A stretch of DNA of 64,000 nucleotides from CAYHPR01 sp964358895 (GTDB lineage Archaea; Micrarchaeota; Micrarchaeia; CABMEP01). Each line of letters opens with the position of its first letter. Position 1 is the first letter of the stretch. The position numbers and the translations under genes were made by a program. The stretch is taken from NCBI GenBank assembly GCA_964358895.1, contig CAYHPR010000001.1, positions 1 through 64,000 of the forward strand, in the 5' to 3' direction. Positions 49,135 through 57,104 of this stretch are shown piece after piece. The notes under the pieces were generated by a model. It worked only from the letters and a program-made list of their open reading frames with translations. It had not been told where the DNA came from and made no database searches.

Positions 49135-49163
49135 ACATTTTTTTACTACTGTAATTTCATTCT

Positions 49164-49409
49164 CTACAATATCTTGAGTTTTGATGCGATATCCATCGCA
49201 GGAAACTCTTTCTTCAATTTTACGAAAGCTATTTTTTTTCCATGAAATGTATTGTGAATACGAACTCCTGCAACTTTTACCTGAAATTCTGTTTCTATGT
49301 GCTCTTTCACTTGTTTCTTACCTGCTTCCTTTTCGATAGCGAACACTATCGTATTATTCTTCGAAATCTGATTAATTGCTTTTTCAGTTGCAACGGGATA
49401 AATCATCAT
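49164..49409 (-). CDS. rpl23: Ribosomal protein uL23
   Basis: 81 residues from ATG 49409; exit-site docking protein for SRP. Features: IYPVATEKAINQISKNNTIV, EKEAGKKQVKEHIETEFQVK and VAGVRIHNTFHGKKIAFVKL. A GTG at 49418 belongs to the AGGTGT ribosome binding region rather than the start. It lies between uL4 and uL2. Confidence 0.95.
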   Translation of the reverse strand: MMIYPVATEKAINQISKNNTIVFAIEKEAGKKQVKEHIETEFQVKVAGVRIHNTFHGKKIAFVKLKKEFPAMDIASKLKIL

Positions 49410-49417
49410 AATAAACA

Positions 49418-49441
49418 CCTACAGTTTTTATCATTTCCTAG
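49418..49441 (-). repeat. CTAGGAAAT leader element (uL23)
   Basis: Minus strand: CTAGGAAATGATAAAAACTG then TAGG, followed by TGTTTATT and the uL23 ATG. One copy fills the gap to uL4. Confidence 0.75.
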
Positions 49442-49447
49442 TCATAT

Positions 49448-50218
49448 TCATTGTAATTTTTTAAGGGCTGACACACTCCATATCGTCAATCTTCCAGGTC
49501 TTCCACCTGGTGCCAGCTGTGAAACTTTCACTTCATCGACCTTTGCAACATCAACACCTGGAATGTTGTGTGCTGCTTTAAGCAACGGTTTCTGACCAGA
49601 AACAACAATGAGAATAGATCTAGGCGTCTTTACTCCTCCTTTTCTGCTCGTTCTTGCTTTTCTTCCTCGCTTAACTCTGTCAACATCCGTATCAATCTTA
49701 ATTTTCCCAAGTATGCTCATAACATCCTTCGTCTTTTTTACTTCTTCGAAACCATCCTCAATAATTATTGGAAATTGAATATCAACCTTGTGAACTGCTT
49801 TTACCAAATTTCCATATGCAGTAGCGGCAATTGCTGATCGAAGTGCTTTCTTCTTTTCTTTTTCGTTTATCCTTTCGAACAACACTTTTTCTGGATGTGG
49901 AGGATGTGCTGCTCTTCCTTTGACAGCCCACGGAACAATTCTCACAGGACCGAATCGGCCTTTTGGAAACATTACGCGCGGAAGCATAGGCTGACCTTTA
50001 TTCTTAAGACTGTGATAAGCCTCTTTTCTTCCAACGTATCTTGCAGTTGTTTGAAGACCTGCACGATAGAAATTACCCTTCGGCTGCAACTTTTCAGATT
50101 CTTCTGAAAGCACTGCACGTTTGATAAGATCTTCTCTTACTTCGTCGTCAAATGTTGAAGGAAGTTCGATCTTGTCCTTCGCAGTTCCATCCATTGAATA
50201 AACATTAACTTTTGTCAT
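49448..50218 (-). CDS. rpl4: Ribosomal protein uL4
   Basis: 256 residues, archaeal/eukaryotic form with a tunnel loop. Features: MTKVNVYSMDGTAKDKIELP, GRFGPVRIVPWAVKGRAAHP in the extended loop and KALRSAIAATAYGNLVKAVH, then SILIVVSGQKPLLKAAHNIP. It lies between uL3 and uL23, preceded by a CTAGAAAAT-type leader element and TAGGTTGTTATT. Confidence 0.96.
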   Translation of the reverse strand: MTKVNVYSMDGTAKDKIELPSTFDDEVREDLIKRAVLSEESEKLQPKGNFYRAGLQTTARYVGRKEAYHSLKNKGQPMLPRVMFPKGRFGPVRIVPWAVKGRAAHPPHPEKVLFERINEKEKKKALRSAIAATAYGNLVKAVHKVDIQFPIIIEDGFEEVKKTKDVMSILGKIKIDTDVDRVKRGRKARTSRKGGVKTPRSILIVVSGQKPLLKAAHNIPGVDVAKVDEVKVSQLAPGGRPGRLTIWSVSALKKLQ

Positions 50219-50226
50219 AATAACAA

Positions 50227-50265
50227 CCTACGGTTTTGTATTTTCTAGTCATTTTATTTCCTAAT
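50227..50265 (-). repeat. CTAGGAAAT-type leader element (uL4)
   Basis: Minus strand: CTAGAAAATACAAAACCGTAGG (50227-50248) before TTGTTATT and the uL4 ATG, with a partial upstream copy (TTAGGAAATAAA, 50254-50265). Confidence 0.7.
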
Positions 50266-50278
50266 CATTTTTTACTTA

Positions 50279-51253
50279 TTATCTAACTGCAACATACGTA
50301 ATCTGCGGTTTCCTAACTGCCGTTGGAGTTGGAGACCTGACTCCTTTTCTTAAAAATACGAATCGCTTCTGCGTGCCTGGCACTGAACCTCTGACTAACA
50401 CGTAATCCGTTTTCACATTTCCGTACTGTGGAAAACCTGATGAACGATTGATCTTTGAAGGATCATTACCTATTATGAGAACTCGATTGTTATACTGTGT
50501 TCTGCGATGAAAACCCATCTGACCTGCTTGAGGAGCCGTATACATAACGTATGAAGGGTGCCACGGTCCAAGCGTTCCAACGTGTCTGACACGTCCTGTT
50601 GCCTTCCTTCTCTGTTTATGAATATTAAATCTCTTTATTGCTCCTTGCCACCCATGTCCTCGTGAAACAGAGATTGTATCAACATATTCCCCTTCTTCTA
50701 AAACGTCTTTAACCGCTACTTCTTTTCCAAGAAGTGGCTTGAGAAATTCAATCTGTTCAGCACATGACTTACCGCCGAGTGCAATTTCAACAACTTCTCC
50801 GTACTTCCTAGGAGTTCCAGCTGATTTTGGATCTGTGAAACAAAGAGCAGCAACATAACAACCTTCCATTGAAAGTTTTGACATCCATTCGAAATCCTTA
50901 TGCTTCGTATCCTTCTTCATGCCAAGTTTGGATGCGATTTGCGGCTGAGAGGAAATGACATCTCCGAGACATTTAACGCCGTATGGAGTTATCTTGTAGA
51001 GACGAGCTCCAATAAGTGTGACTTTTGGTGCCTCAAGAATAGTAGCAGCTATTGTGACATCCATTCCCTTTGAGGGTGAAGCAGTGTCATCAATGACTCC
51101 GATAGAGGTCATGCCGACCTTGTAAACAGGAAATCCAAGGAACCCAAGCTTGTCTGTATGCCTCCAGCTGGAGATGCGTGGTGAAAGATCGTCAGATCTC
51201 TTCCTTGGTTTATATGCGAGCGAACCCGCTCTTGGCTTATGATTTGTTCCCAT
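50279..51253 (-). CDS. rpl3: Ribosomal protein uL3
   Basis: 324 residues from ATG 51253, first gene of the long ribosomal transcript. Features: HKPRAGSLAYKPRKRSDDLS, GFPVYKVGMTSIGVIDD, SVSRGHGWQGAIKRFNIHKQ and GTLGPWHPSYVMYTAPQAGQ, with MGFHRRTQYNNRVLIIG. GTGAG six bases before the ATG selects it over the frame start at 51271. Confidence 0.96.
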   Translation of the reverse strand: MGTNHKPRAGSLAYKPRKRSDDLSPRISSWRHTDKLGFLGFPVYKVGMTSIGVIDDTASPSKGMDVTIAATILEAPKVTLIGARLYKITPYGVKCLGDVISSQPQIASKLGMKKDTKHKDFEWMSKLSMEGCYVAALCFTDPKSAGTPRKYGEVVEIALGGKSCAEQIEFLKPLLGKEVAVKDVLEEGEYVDTISVSRGHGWQGAIKRFNIHKQRRKATGRVRHVGTLGPWHPSYVMYTAPQAGQMGFHRRTQYNNRVLIIGNDPSKINRSSGFPQYGNVKTDYVLVRGSVPGTQKRFVFLRKGVRSPTPTAVRKPQITYVAVR

Positions 51254-51357
51254 TATGCTCACTAACGTCAATAACTGTTACAGAATGCATGTACAACAAG
51301 ATGTCGTACAAAACGAACTGAACTTTTCTAACGCCGGATTCGATTTCTGAAGAAAAA

Positions 51358-51418
51358 CCGATATAACTAATAGGGTAAAAAGATTTTAAATACTTTACTG
51401 TCTTGAACTGGGCTTGAA
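51358..51418 (-). promoter_or_regulatory. Probable promoter of the uL3 ribosomal operon
   Basis: The 171-base gap between 51253 and 51425 holds no gene. On the minus strand GTATTTAAAATC (about 51385-51396) is a TATA candidate, preceded by GTTCAAGACAGTAAA and two direct CTTGAAC-type repeats (51402-51418). A very similar GTTCAAAACAGTAAAGTATA lies at 52388-52410 before the 51922 gene. Confidence 0.45.
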
Positions 51419-51424
51419 CTTAAG

Positions 51425-51871
51425 CTAGACTTCACTAAATACTGTAATTCCGTACCTGCTTTTTAGAAGTCTAGAGATTATTGATTCATCTAACTCATTA
51501 AAATGAGATTTCATCATACGATTGGCACACGTTGACTTGACATATTCTGAAGTTATTCCGATAGAAACTTGATGTAACATGTCGTAATATTCCATAAGGA
51601 TATTCAAGGTTCCATATATAGAACTTAACGATAGCTGAGGATGTCTCGGAGATAGATCTCTTTTTTCTATTTTCTTAAACCTGACCCCTTTAGTTTCGAA
51701 ACTCTTTTTTATTTCAAGTATCTCTTCGAGTAGAAGCTTATGATTATTGGTTTTAGGAGTAGTTTGAAAGGTAATAAAAAATCCGTTAAAGGTTTGATTT
51801 GAATAGTCTAGAGGATAGTTAGGAATTTTAGAAGCAGTGTTTACAGACAATATTTTAAATTTTGATTTCAT
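51425..51871 (-). CDS. Unknown protein, tandem paralog A
   Basis: 148 residues, soluble, no recognised family. It is clearly related to the adjacent 51922 gene: EEILEIKKSFETKGVRFKKI against EEILEIKKSFETEGVKFKKI, SIGI, and the end ELDESIISRLLKSRY against ELDDSIITKLLESRY. The ATG is preceded by AGAATAGGAT, as in paralog B. It could bind a ligand or nucleic acid through the conserved basic centre, but nothing diagnostic is visible. It lies just upstream of the uL3 operon on the same strand. Confidence 0.75.
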   Translation of the reverse strand: MKSKFKILSVNTASKIPNYPLDYSNQTFNGFFITFQTTPKTNNHKLLLEEILEIKKSFETKGVRFKKIEKRDLSPRHPQLSLSSIYGTLNILMEYYDMLHQVSIGITSEYVKSTCANRMMKSHFNELDESIISRLLKSRYGITVFSEV

Positions 51872-51921
51872 AGATATCCTATTCTTTTAGTATACGATAA
51901 GGTATTAGCTTGGAATCATTC

Positions 51922-52365
51922 CTACTGAAATTTAACTCTATAACGACTTTCCAGGAGTTTAGTAATTATAGAGTCATCTAATTCACTAAACTGAACCGTC
52001 TGAACGCGTTGAACAGGAGACAACAAGTTACGATATTCTGGCATAATCCCTATAGACACCTCGTGTAACCCGCCATCAAATTCAAGGATAACGTTTAATG
52101 TCTCAGAAACAGAACTTAGGAAATACTGGATAACTTGTGGGGCTGTTTTTCTTTTTTCTATTTTTTTAAATTTGACACCCTCAGTTTCAAAACTCTTTTT
52201 TATTTCGAGAATCTCCTCATGTATAATACTCCGACTATGTTTATTAGGTTTAATTTGAAAACCAAGGCAGACTCCATTGAGTTTTGGCTTTGAATAACTC
52301 AGTGGATGATTGTAGATTTTAGAAGCTGAAATAACGTTTAATATTTCTAATTTTGATTTTACCAT
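51922..52365 (-). CDS. Unknown protein, tandem paralog B
   Basis: 147 residues, a diverged copy of the 51425 gene; the best-conserved block is residues about 49-72 and the C-terminal 20. The leader AGAATAGGAT before the ATG is also conserved between the two, and TATA-like TATATT about 25-30 bases further upstream could drive it separately. Family and function are not recognised. The duplication appears old, as the remainder is well diverged. Confidence 0.75.
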   Translation of the reverse strand: MVKSKLEILNVISASKIYNHPLSYSKPKLNGVCLGFQIKPNKHSRSIIHEEILEIKKSFETEGVKFKKIEKRKTAPQVIQYFLSSVSETLNVILEFDGGLHEVSIGIMPEYRNLLSPVQRVQTVQFSELDDSIITKLLESRYRVKFQ

Positions 52366-52433
52366 GGCAATCCTATTCTGTTTTTCTTAATATACTTTAC
52401 TGTTTTGAACCAAGACTTAAACGTAATTTAAAC

Positions 52434-52745
52434 TTAGTTAGTATATGCATTCAAACGATCTAATTTCTCAATAATCATTTTTACAATCTCTTTTGGTTCA
52501 GTTATTTTATAAGTGATTCCGTCCATTGGATTATATAATGCAACTTTCTCATATTTCAGTCTAGTTCTCTCAACAGTTTTCCTGACTTTGAGACCTACGT
52601 TACTTTTTTCAGCAACTGTACTATGCATAGGTGTCAAATGAGTTAAGGAAATTGTTTTGCCCCTTCGATCTAATGAGATATTTGCAATTCCCCTATTCTG
52701 AAGACGTTGAATTTGCCGTGCGACTGTTAAGATTCTTATTTTCAT
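52434..52745 (-). CDS. Small basic protein, possibly winged-helix
   Basis: 103 residues from ATG 52745 (an in-frame earlier start at 52760 would add MSYVF). The segment ILTVARQIQRLQNRGIANIS then LDRRGKTISLTHL has the look of a recognition helix and wing, but the call is weak. The C-terminal half is charged and ends in KMIIEKLDRLNAY. It lies between dapA and the tandem paralogs. It may be a small regulator. Confidence 0.6.
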   Translation of the reverse strand: MKIRILTVARQIQRLQNRGIANISLDRRGKTISLTHLTPMHSTVAEKSNVGLKVRKTVERTRLKYEKVALYNPMDGITYKITEPKEIVKMIIEKLDRLNAYTN

Positions 52746-52783
52746 AAAAACATAACTCAAAACTTAATTTATTTTGCAAGGAT

Positions 52784-53773
52784 TTAACAGACATTTGAAA
52801 GTGATCCAACTCGCTCACTGTGTCCTGCATCGATGAACTTCTCGAGTTCGTTAGCTAATTTGGCCTTGTTCTCTTCACTCATTGGTACCAGAGGTAGGCG
52901 TACACCGGATAAACACATGTTCAGTATTTCCATTGCAGTCTTAATTGGCACAGGGTTTGTCTCGATAAATAACATCTTAACCAATGGAAGCATCCTGCGA
53001 TGAATCTTTTCTGCTTCTTCAGGATCGCCTCGCTCAAATGCTTCAATCATTTCGGCAGTTTCATTTGGAAAAAGATTAGCAACGACGGAGATAACACCTG
53101 TACCTCCTATAGACAAGACATCAAATGTTAAGGCATCATCACCTGACAATAATGCAATTTTATTCCCACATAAAGAAATAATTTTAGACATCTGATCAAT
53201 ATTTCCAGATGCTTCCTTAATGCCGACAACGGTAGGAAAATCACGATAAATACGTGCCATAGTTTCTGGCACCATATTCACGGCAGTTCGAGAAGGTATG
53301 TTATAAATAATAAGCGGAAGATTGCTTTCTTGAGTTATTACCTTATAGTGTTGGTAAAGACCTTCTTGAGTAGGCTTGTTGTAATAAGGGCAGATCACTA
53401 GTGCTGCATCTGCTCCTGCAAGTTCAGCAGCCTTAGTAAGTTTCACAGCCTCGTAAGTACTATTTGACCCCGTTCCAGGAATAACTAATTTATGGCCATC
53501 CACAAACTCTATGACCCGCTTAATAATTTCCACTTGCTCTTCATGATCCAACGTTGGAGATTCGCCAGTTGTTCCGCACGGAACTATTCCGGCCATTTTG
53601 GACTTCATATGGCAGTCTACAAGAGGTTTAAGCGCATCGTAATCTACAGGAGGTTTAAGCGAATTGTGATCTACTGCACCAGCATTGTCCCGTTTGAAAG
53701 GCGTAACTAAAGCAACAAAAGAGCCTCTGAGAATTTCTTTCGCATTTGATTGATTTATTTTTTGATAAACCAT
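52784..53773 (-). CDS. dapA: 4-hydroxy-tetrahydrodipicolinate synthase (DapA)
   Basis: Condenses pyruvate and aspartate semialdehyde in the diaminopimelate/lysine route. Schiff-base K186 in GIKEASG, Y157 in IIYNIPSRT and GTTGESPT (67-74) are all present. 329 residues is longer than the usual 290-300, partly because of a 9-residue in-frame tandem duplication (VDHNSLKPP/VDYDALKPL, 34-51). No other dap gene is in the window, so a related aldolase role is possible. It follows leuD after 8 bases in one operon. Confidence 0.85.
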   Translation of the reverse strand: MVYQKINQSNAKEILRGSFVALVTPFKRDNAGAVDHNSLKPPVDYDALKPLVDCHMKSKMAGIVPCGTTGESPTLDHEEQVEIIKRVIEFVDGHKLVIPGTGSNSTYEAVKLTKAAELAGADAALVICPYYNKPTQEGLYQHYKVITQESNLPLIIYNIPSRTAVNMVPETMARIYRDFPTVVGIKEASGNIDQMSKIISLCGNKIALLSGDDALTFDVLSIGGTGVISVVANLFPNETAEMIEAFERGDPEEAEKIHRRMLPLVKMLFIETNPVPIKTAMEILNMCLSGVRLPLVPMSEENKAKLANELEKFIDAGHSERVGSLSNVC

Positions 53774-53781
53774 TACATCAC

Positions 53782-54471
53782 TTATACTTTAAATTCTCCG
53801 GCATCCTGTTTCTCCGAGAAAGATTTTACATTTCTAGACAACCATTGATACGGAAGCGATTGCTGGACACTTACGAATTCTTCTTCGGGTATGTTCTGAA
53901 GAGTTTGTATGTCATCCCATGTGCCGGTTAATAACTTTTGTCGGTCACTTTCGGGGATATCTAACAAAAAGGAGAGGTCGTTAACGCGGATAACTTTCTG
54001 TTCTAAATCAATCATAAACTCCTTATTTGAATTAGCCTCAGCCAGATTCCATAAGTACGCTATTGTCTCTTTAGAAGTGGAAATAAGTGGTAGACCAATA
54101 ACTGTAGAATTCCCCCTAAAAATATCAGCAAAAGATTCTGCAATCACTGCTTCAAAACCGCTGTTCGGACCCCACATTCTGAGCAGTGCTTGAGGAGCAT
54201 GTTCTCTTGAAGACCCACACCCGAAGTTACTTCCAGCTATAAGAATTTTTGATCCTCTGTAGATTTCTTCATTAAGCGGATGTGATAATTTGTTTCCGTT
54301 AGTATCGTGACGCCTTAGGTAAAATGCTTTTTCAGCAAGTTTATCCCATGTAACTTTCCTTAGCCAAGGAACAGCTGGAATAATTATGTCTGTATCGATG
54401 TCATTCTCTCGAAGCGCAACTGCTCTTCCTTTTATCTCTTTAAATTTTTGACCAGGTTGGGGTAAACTCAT
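53782..54471 (-). CDS. leuD: 3-isopropylmalate dehydratase small subunit
   Basis: 229 residues of the bacterial-type LeuD: GRAVALRENDIDTDIIIPA and the swivel-domain motif GSNFGCGSSREHAPQALL, then FADIFRGNSTVIGLPLI. It pairs with LeuC to isomerise isopropylmalate in leucine synthesis. It overlaps leuC by four bases (ATGA), and dapA follows. The bacterial 200-residue-plus form differs from the short archaeal homoaconitase-type subunit. Confidence 0.93.
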   Translation of the reverse strand: MSLPQPGQKFKEIKGRAVALRENDIDTDIIIPAVPWLRKVTWDKLAEKAFYLRRHDTNGNKLSHPLNEEIYRGSKILIAGSNFGCGSSREHAPQALLRMWGPNSGFEAVIAESFADIFRGNSTVIGLPLISTSKETIAYLWNLAEANSNKEFMIDLEQKVIRVNDLSFLLDIPESDRQKLLTGTWDDIQTLQNIPEEEFVSVQQSLPYQWLSRNVKSFSEKQDAGEFKV

Positions 54472-55913
54472 AACATCTCCTTCTCAATTTCTAAAACTTC
54501 TCTGACATCTCTTATTTCACCAGTCAGCGCCGAATAGGTTACTGTTGCTGGACTAGCTAACATAGTACGTGCACCTGGACCCATTCGATTTTCAAAATTA
54601 CGATTTGACGTTGAAAGACAAAGCCTGCCAGCAGCTAACGTGTCTGGATTCATACCTAAACATTGTGAACAACCTGAATCTCTCCATTCAAAACCAGCTT
54701 CCTTGAAAATTTCATCTAAGCCCTCAAGCTCTGCCTTCTGCTTAACAGTTTGAGAACCAGGCACTACTAATGCATTGATATTTGATGAAACCTTTCCTCC
54801 TACTTGCTCTATGACCCATGCAGCTTGCCTAAGGTCTTCTATACGCCCATTCGTACAGCTTCCGATGAAAGCATCAGTAAAGTTCATCCCCTTGATCGCC
54901 ATGTCCTCAGGAAGTTGCATATATTTAAGTGCTTTTTTAACAGTGGCTTTTTCTTTTTCTGGAAGCCTGTCAATTAGTGGAGTTTTACCTGAGACAGGTG
55001 ATGATTGTCCGGGATTTGTTCCCCACGTAACCATTGGTTCGATCTCTTCAGCGATAAACTTTACAATATCCTCGTAGTTAGCATCAGAATCAGATGCAAC
55101 AGAACTCCAGTAGTCTTTTGCCTTCTCAAACTCTTGACCAACTGGCATAAACTTTCGACCATTAAGATATTCGAAAGTTTTCTCATCCGGATTAACGTAA
55201 CCGATTTTTGCACCGCCTTCAATTGTCATATTGCACAATGTAAATCTAGCTTCTTGTGAAAGATCTTCGATAGTGCTGCCGGAATATTCGTAGGCGTAGC
55301 CAATCCCGCCGTTAACGCCCAGCTTGTTTATTACCCAAAGAATTACATCTTTCGCATAAACAGCAGGTGAAAGTAATCCGTTAATTTCTATCTTTCTAAC
55401 TTTTGGTTGCTTCATAATGACAGACTGCCTCGATAAGATCTGCTCGATCTGTGTTGTTCCTACAGCAAATGCAACTGCTCCAAGAGCACCATGTGTACTT
55501 GTGTGACTGTCACCGCATGCGATAGTAATACCTGGCTGGGACAAACCAAGCTCAGGAGCTATAACGTGAATGATTCCTTGACATTTATGCCCGTATCCAA
55601 AAAATAAGATATTATTTTCGCTCGTATTTCTTTCTATGTGTTGCATCATTTCCTCAATATCGACCTCTGGCATTACTGGCCGTTTTCCGTTTACAAATGG
55701 CATAAACGTTGTAGGTTTTATGTGATCAACTGTAGCTAAAGTATGATTAGGAAATAAAACTTTAAGTCCTCGACGTCTCATGTCTTCGAATGCCTGAGGA
55801 CTGGTAACTTCATGTATCAGATGGAGGCCAACAAATAGAACTGTTGAACCGTCAGGTTGTTTTCTTACGGTGTGCTTATCCCATACTTTTTTAAGTAATG
55901 TTTGTCCTCCCAT
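54468..55913 (-). CDS. leuC: 3-isopropylmalate dehydratase large subunit
   Basis: 481 residues from ATG 55913. The [4Fe-4S] ligands are visible in FIGSCTNGRIEDLR and SGCSQCLGMNPD; CGDSHTSTHGALGAVAFAVG is the aconitase-family motif. It isomerises 2- to 3-isopropylmalate with LeuD. GGTGAAAA just before ATG 55913 favours it over the TTG at 55925. It follows leuB after 12 bases. Confidence 0.94.
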   Translation of the reverse strand: MGGQTLLKKVWDKHTVRKQPDGSTVLFVGLHLIHEVTSPQAFEDMRRRGLKVLFPNHTLATVDHIKPTTFMPFVNGKRPVMPEVDIEEMMQHIERNTSENNILFFGYGHKCQGIIHVIAPELGLSQPGITIACGDSHTSTHGALGAVAFAVGTTQIEQILSRQSVIMKQPKVRKIEINGLLSPAVYAKDVILWVINKLGVNGGIGYAYEYSGSTIEDLSQEARFTLCNMTIEGGAKIGYVNPDEKTFEYLNGRKFMPVGQEFEKAKDYWSSVASDSDANYEDIVKFIAEEIEPMVTWGTNPGQSSPVSGKTPLIDRLPEKEKATVKKALKYMQLPEDMAIKGMNFTDAFIGSCTNGRIEDLRQAAWVIEQVGGKVSSNINALVVPGSQTVKQKAELEGLDEIFKEAGFEWRDSGCSQCLGMNPDTLAAGRLCLSTSNRNFENRMGPGARTMLASPATVTYSALTGEIRDVREVLEIEKEML

Positions 55914-55925
55914 TTTTTTCACCAA

Positions 55926-57041
55926 TTAACATACGGCAGCTAATTCACACTTTTCAATTTCTTCACAAACCAAGTCTCCAAATTGATCAGTTGAGACTAT
56001 TTTATTTTCTGGAGTTTCTTTAGTTTTCAATTCCATAGTTCTATATCCGTTTCCAAATACATTGAAAAGCGCATTCCAAATTGCGTTTGCATCTTCTTTC
56101 AAATTAAATGATTTATCTAACATAAACGCTACGGAACCAATCATTGAATAAGGATTTGCAATGTTTTGGCAAGCAATATTTGGAGCTGAACCATGTGCAG
56201 GTTCATAATAACTTTTTTCAGGACCAATACATGCAGATGGCATTAAACCGAGCGATCCAAGAATTCCGCCTGCTTGATCAGTTAGTATATCTCCCATCAT
56301 ATTCTCAAAAAGCATTACACCATTAAACTGACGTGGATTAACCATTAATTGAAAAGCGGCGTTGTCGACCAACATGTGCTCAAATAAAACATCCGTATAG
56401 TCTCTACGAACATTCTCTACTATTTCGTTCCAAAAAACGCTACAGGTTAAAACATTTGCTTTGTGTATATTGTAAAGTTTAGATCGTCTTGAAACGGCTT
56501 CATCAAATGCAAGCCTGGCTATTCTCACAACTTGATCTTCTTCGTATTTCATTTCATCAATTGCATACCTTTTCCCGTTTTCATCTGTTCCGGTATCGTT
56601 TTTCCCAAAATAAATACCGCCAACAAGTTCTCGTATCATCATAATGTTAACGCCTTCACCTATAACTTCTGGTTTAAGAGGTGAAGAACTGAACAGAGCA
56701 GGTGGTGCTTTAACGGGTCTAAGATTTGCAAAAGTATCATACCTTTTTCTCAATGGCAGTATCGCGCCTCTTTCTGGTCGAAGATTGACATCTCCGATTT
56801 TATCGTATTTAGGTCCACCAACTGGACCTTTCAGTATAGCGTCTGCCTTATCACAAATTGCCTTAGTCTCATCTGGAAACGGATGTCCGTATTTGTCATA
56901 AGCAACTCCACCAAAATCAGCAAATAGAAGTGTGAACTCATGTCCTCTTTTCTTTGCAACAACATCGAGGACTTTTAAGCCTTCTTTCATTATTTCTGGC
57001 CCAATTCCGTCGCCTGGCAAAACCGCAATTGTCTTTTTCAT
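55926..57041 (-). CDS. leuB: 3-isopropylmalate dehydrogenase
   Basis: 371 residues from ATG 57041, NAD-dependent. Features: AVLPGDGIGPEIMKEGLKVL, GPVGGPKYDKIGDVNLRPER, IRELVGGIYFGKND and HGSAPNIACQNIANP. The GPVGGPKW/Y-type insert and REL motif are those of bacterial LeuB rather than archaeal isocitrate/homoisocitrate dehydrogenases. First gene of a leuB-leuC-leuD-dapA operon; CTATATATAC (57081-57090) is a TATA candidate. leuA and ilv genes are not in the window. Confidence 0.94.
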   Translation of the reverse strand: MKKTIAVLPGDGIGPEIMKEGLKVLDVVAKKRGHEFTLLFADFGGVAYDKYGHPFPDETKAICDKADAILKGPVGGPKYDKIGDVNLRPERGAILPLRKRYDTFANLRPVKAPPALFSSSPLKPEVIGEGVNIMMIRELVGGIYFGKNDTGTDENGKRYAIDEMKYEEDQVVRIARLAFDEAVSRRSKLYNIHKANVLTCSVFWNEIVENVRRDYTDVLFEHMLVDNAAFQLMVNPRQFNGVMLFENMMGDILTDQAGGILGSLGLMPSACIGPEKSYYEPAHGSAPNIACQNIANPYSMIGSVAFMLDKSFNLKEDANAIWNALFNVFGNGYRTMELKTKETPENKIVSTDQFGDLVCEEIEKCELAAVC

Positions 57042-57104
57042 AGTCACACACAAAAATACTTTATCATTTTAATAACTGGTTGAACTATATATACTTTTCT
57101 GCGA

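Noticed and set aside
31538..50265. CRISPR-like interpretation of the intergenic repeats
   Set aside because: The units are scattered singly or in two to three copies at start codons, without regular spacers, and there are no cas genes.
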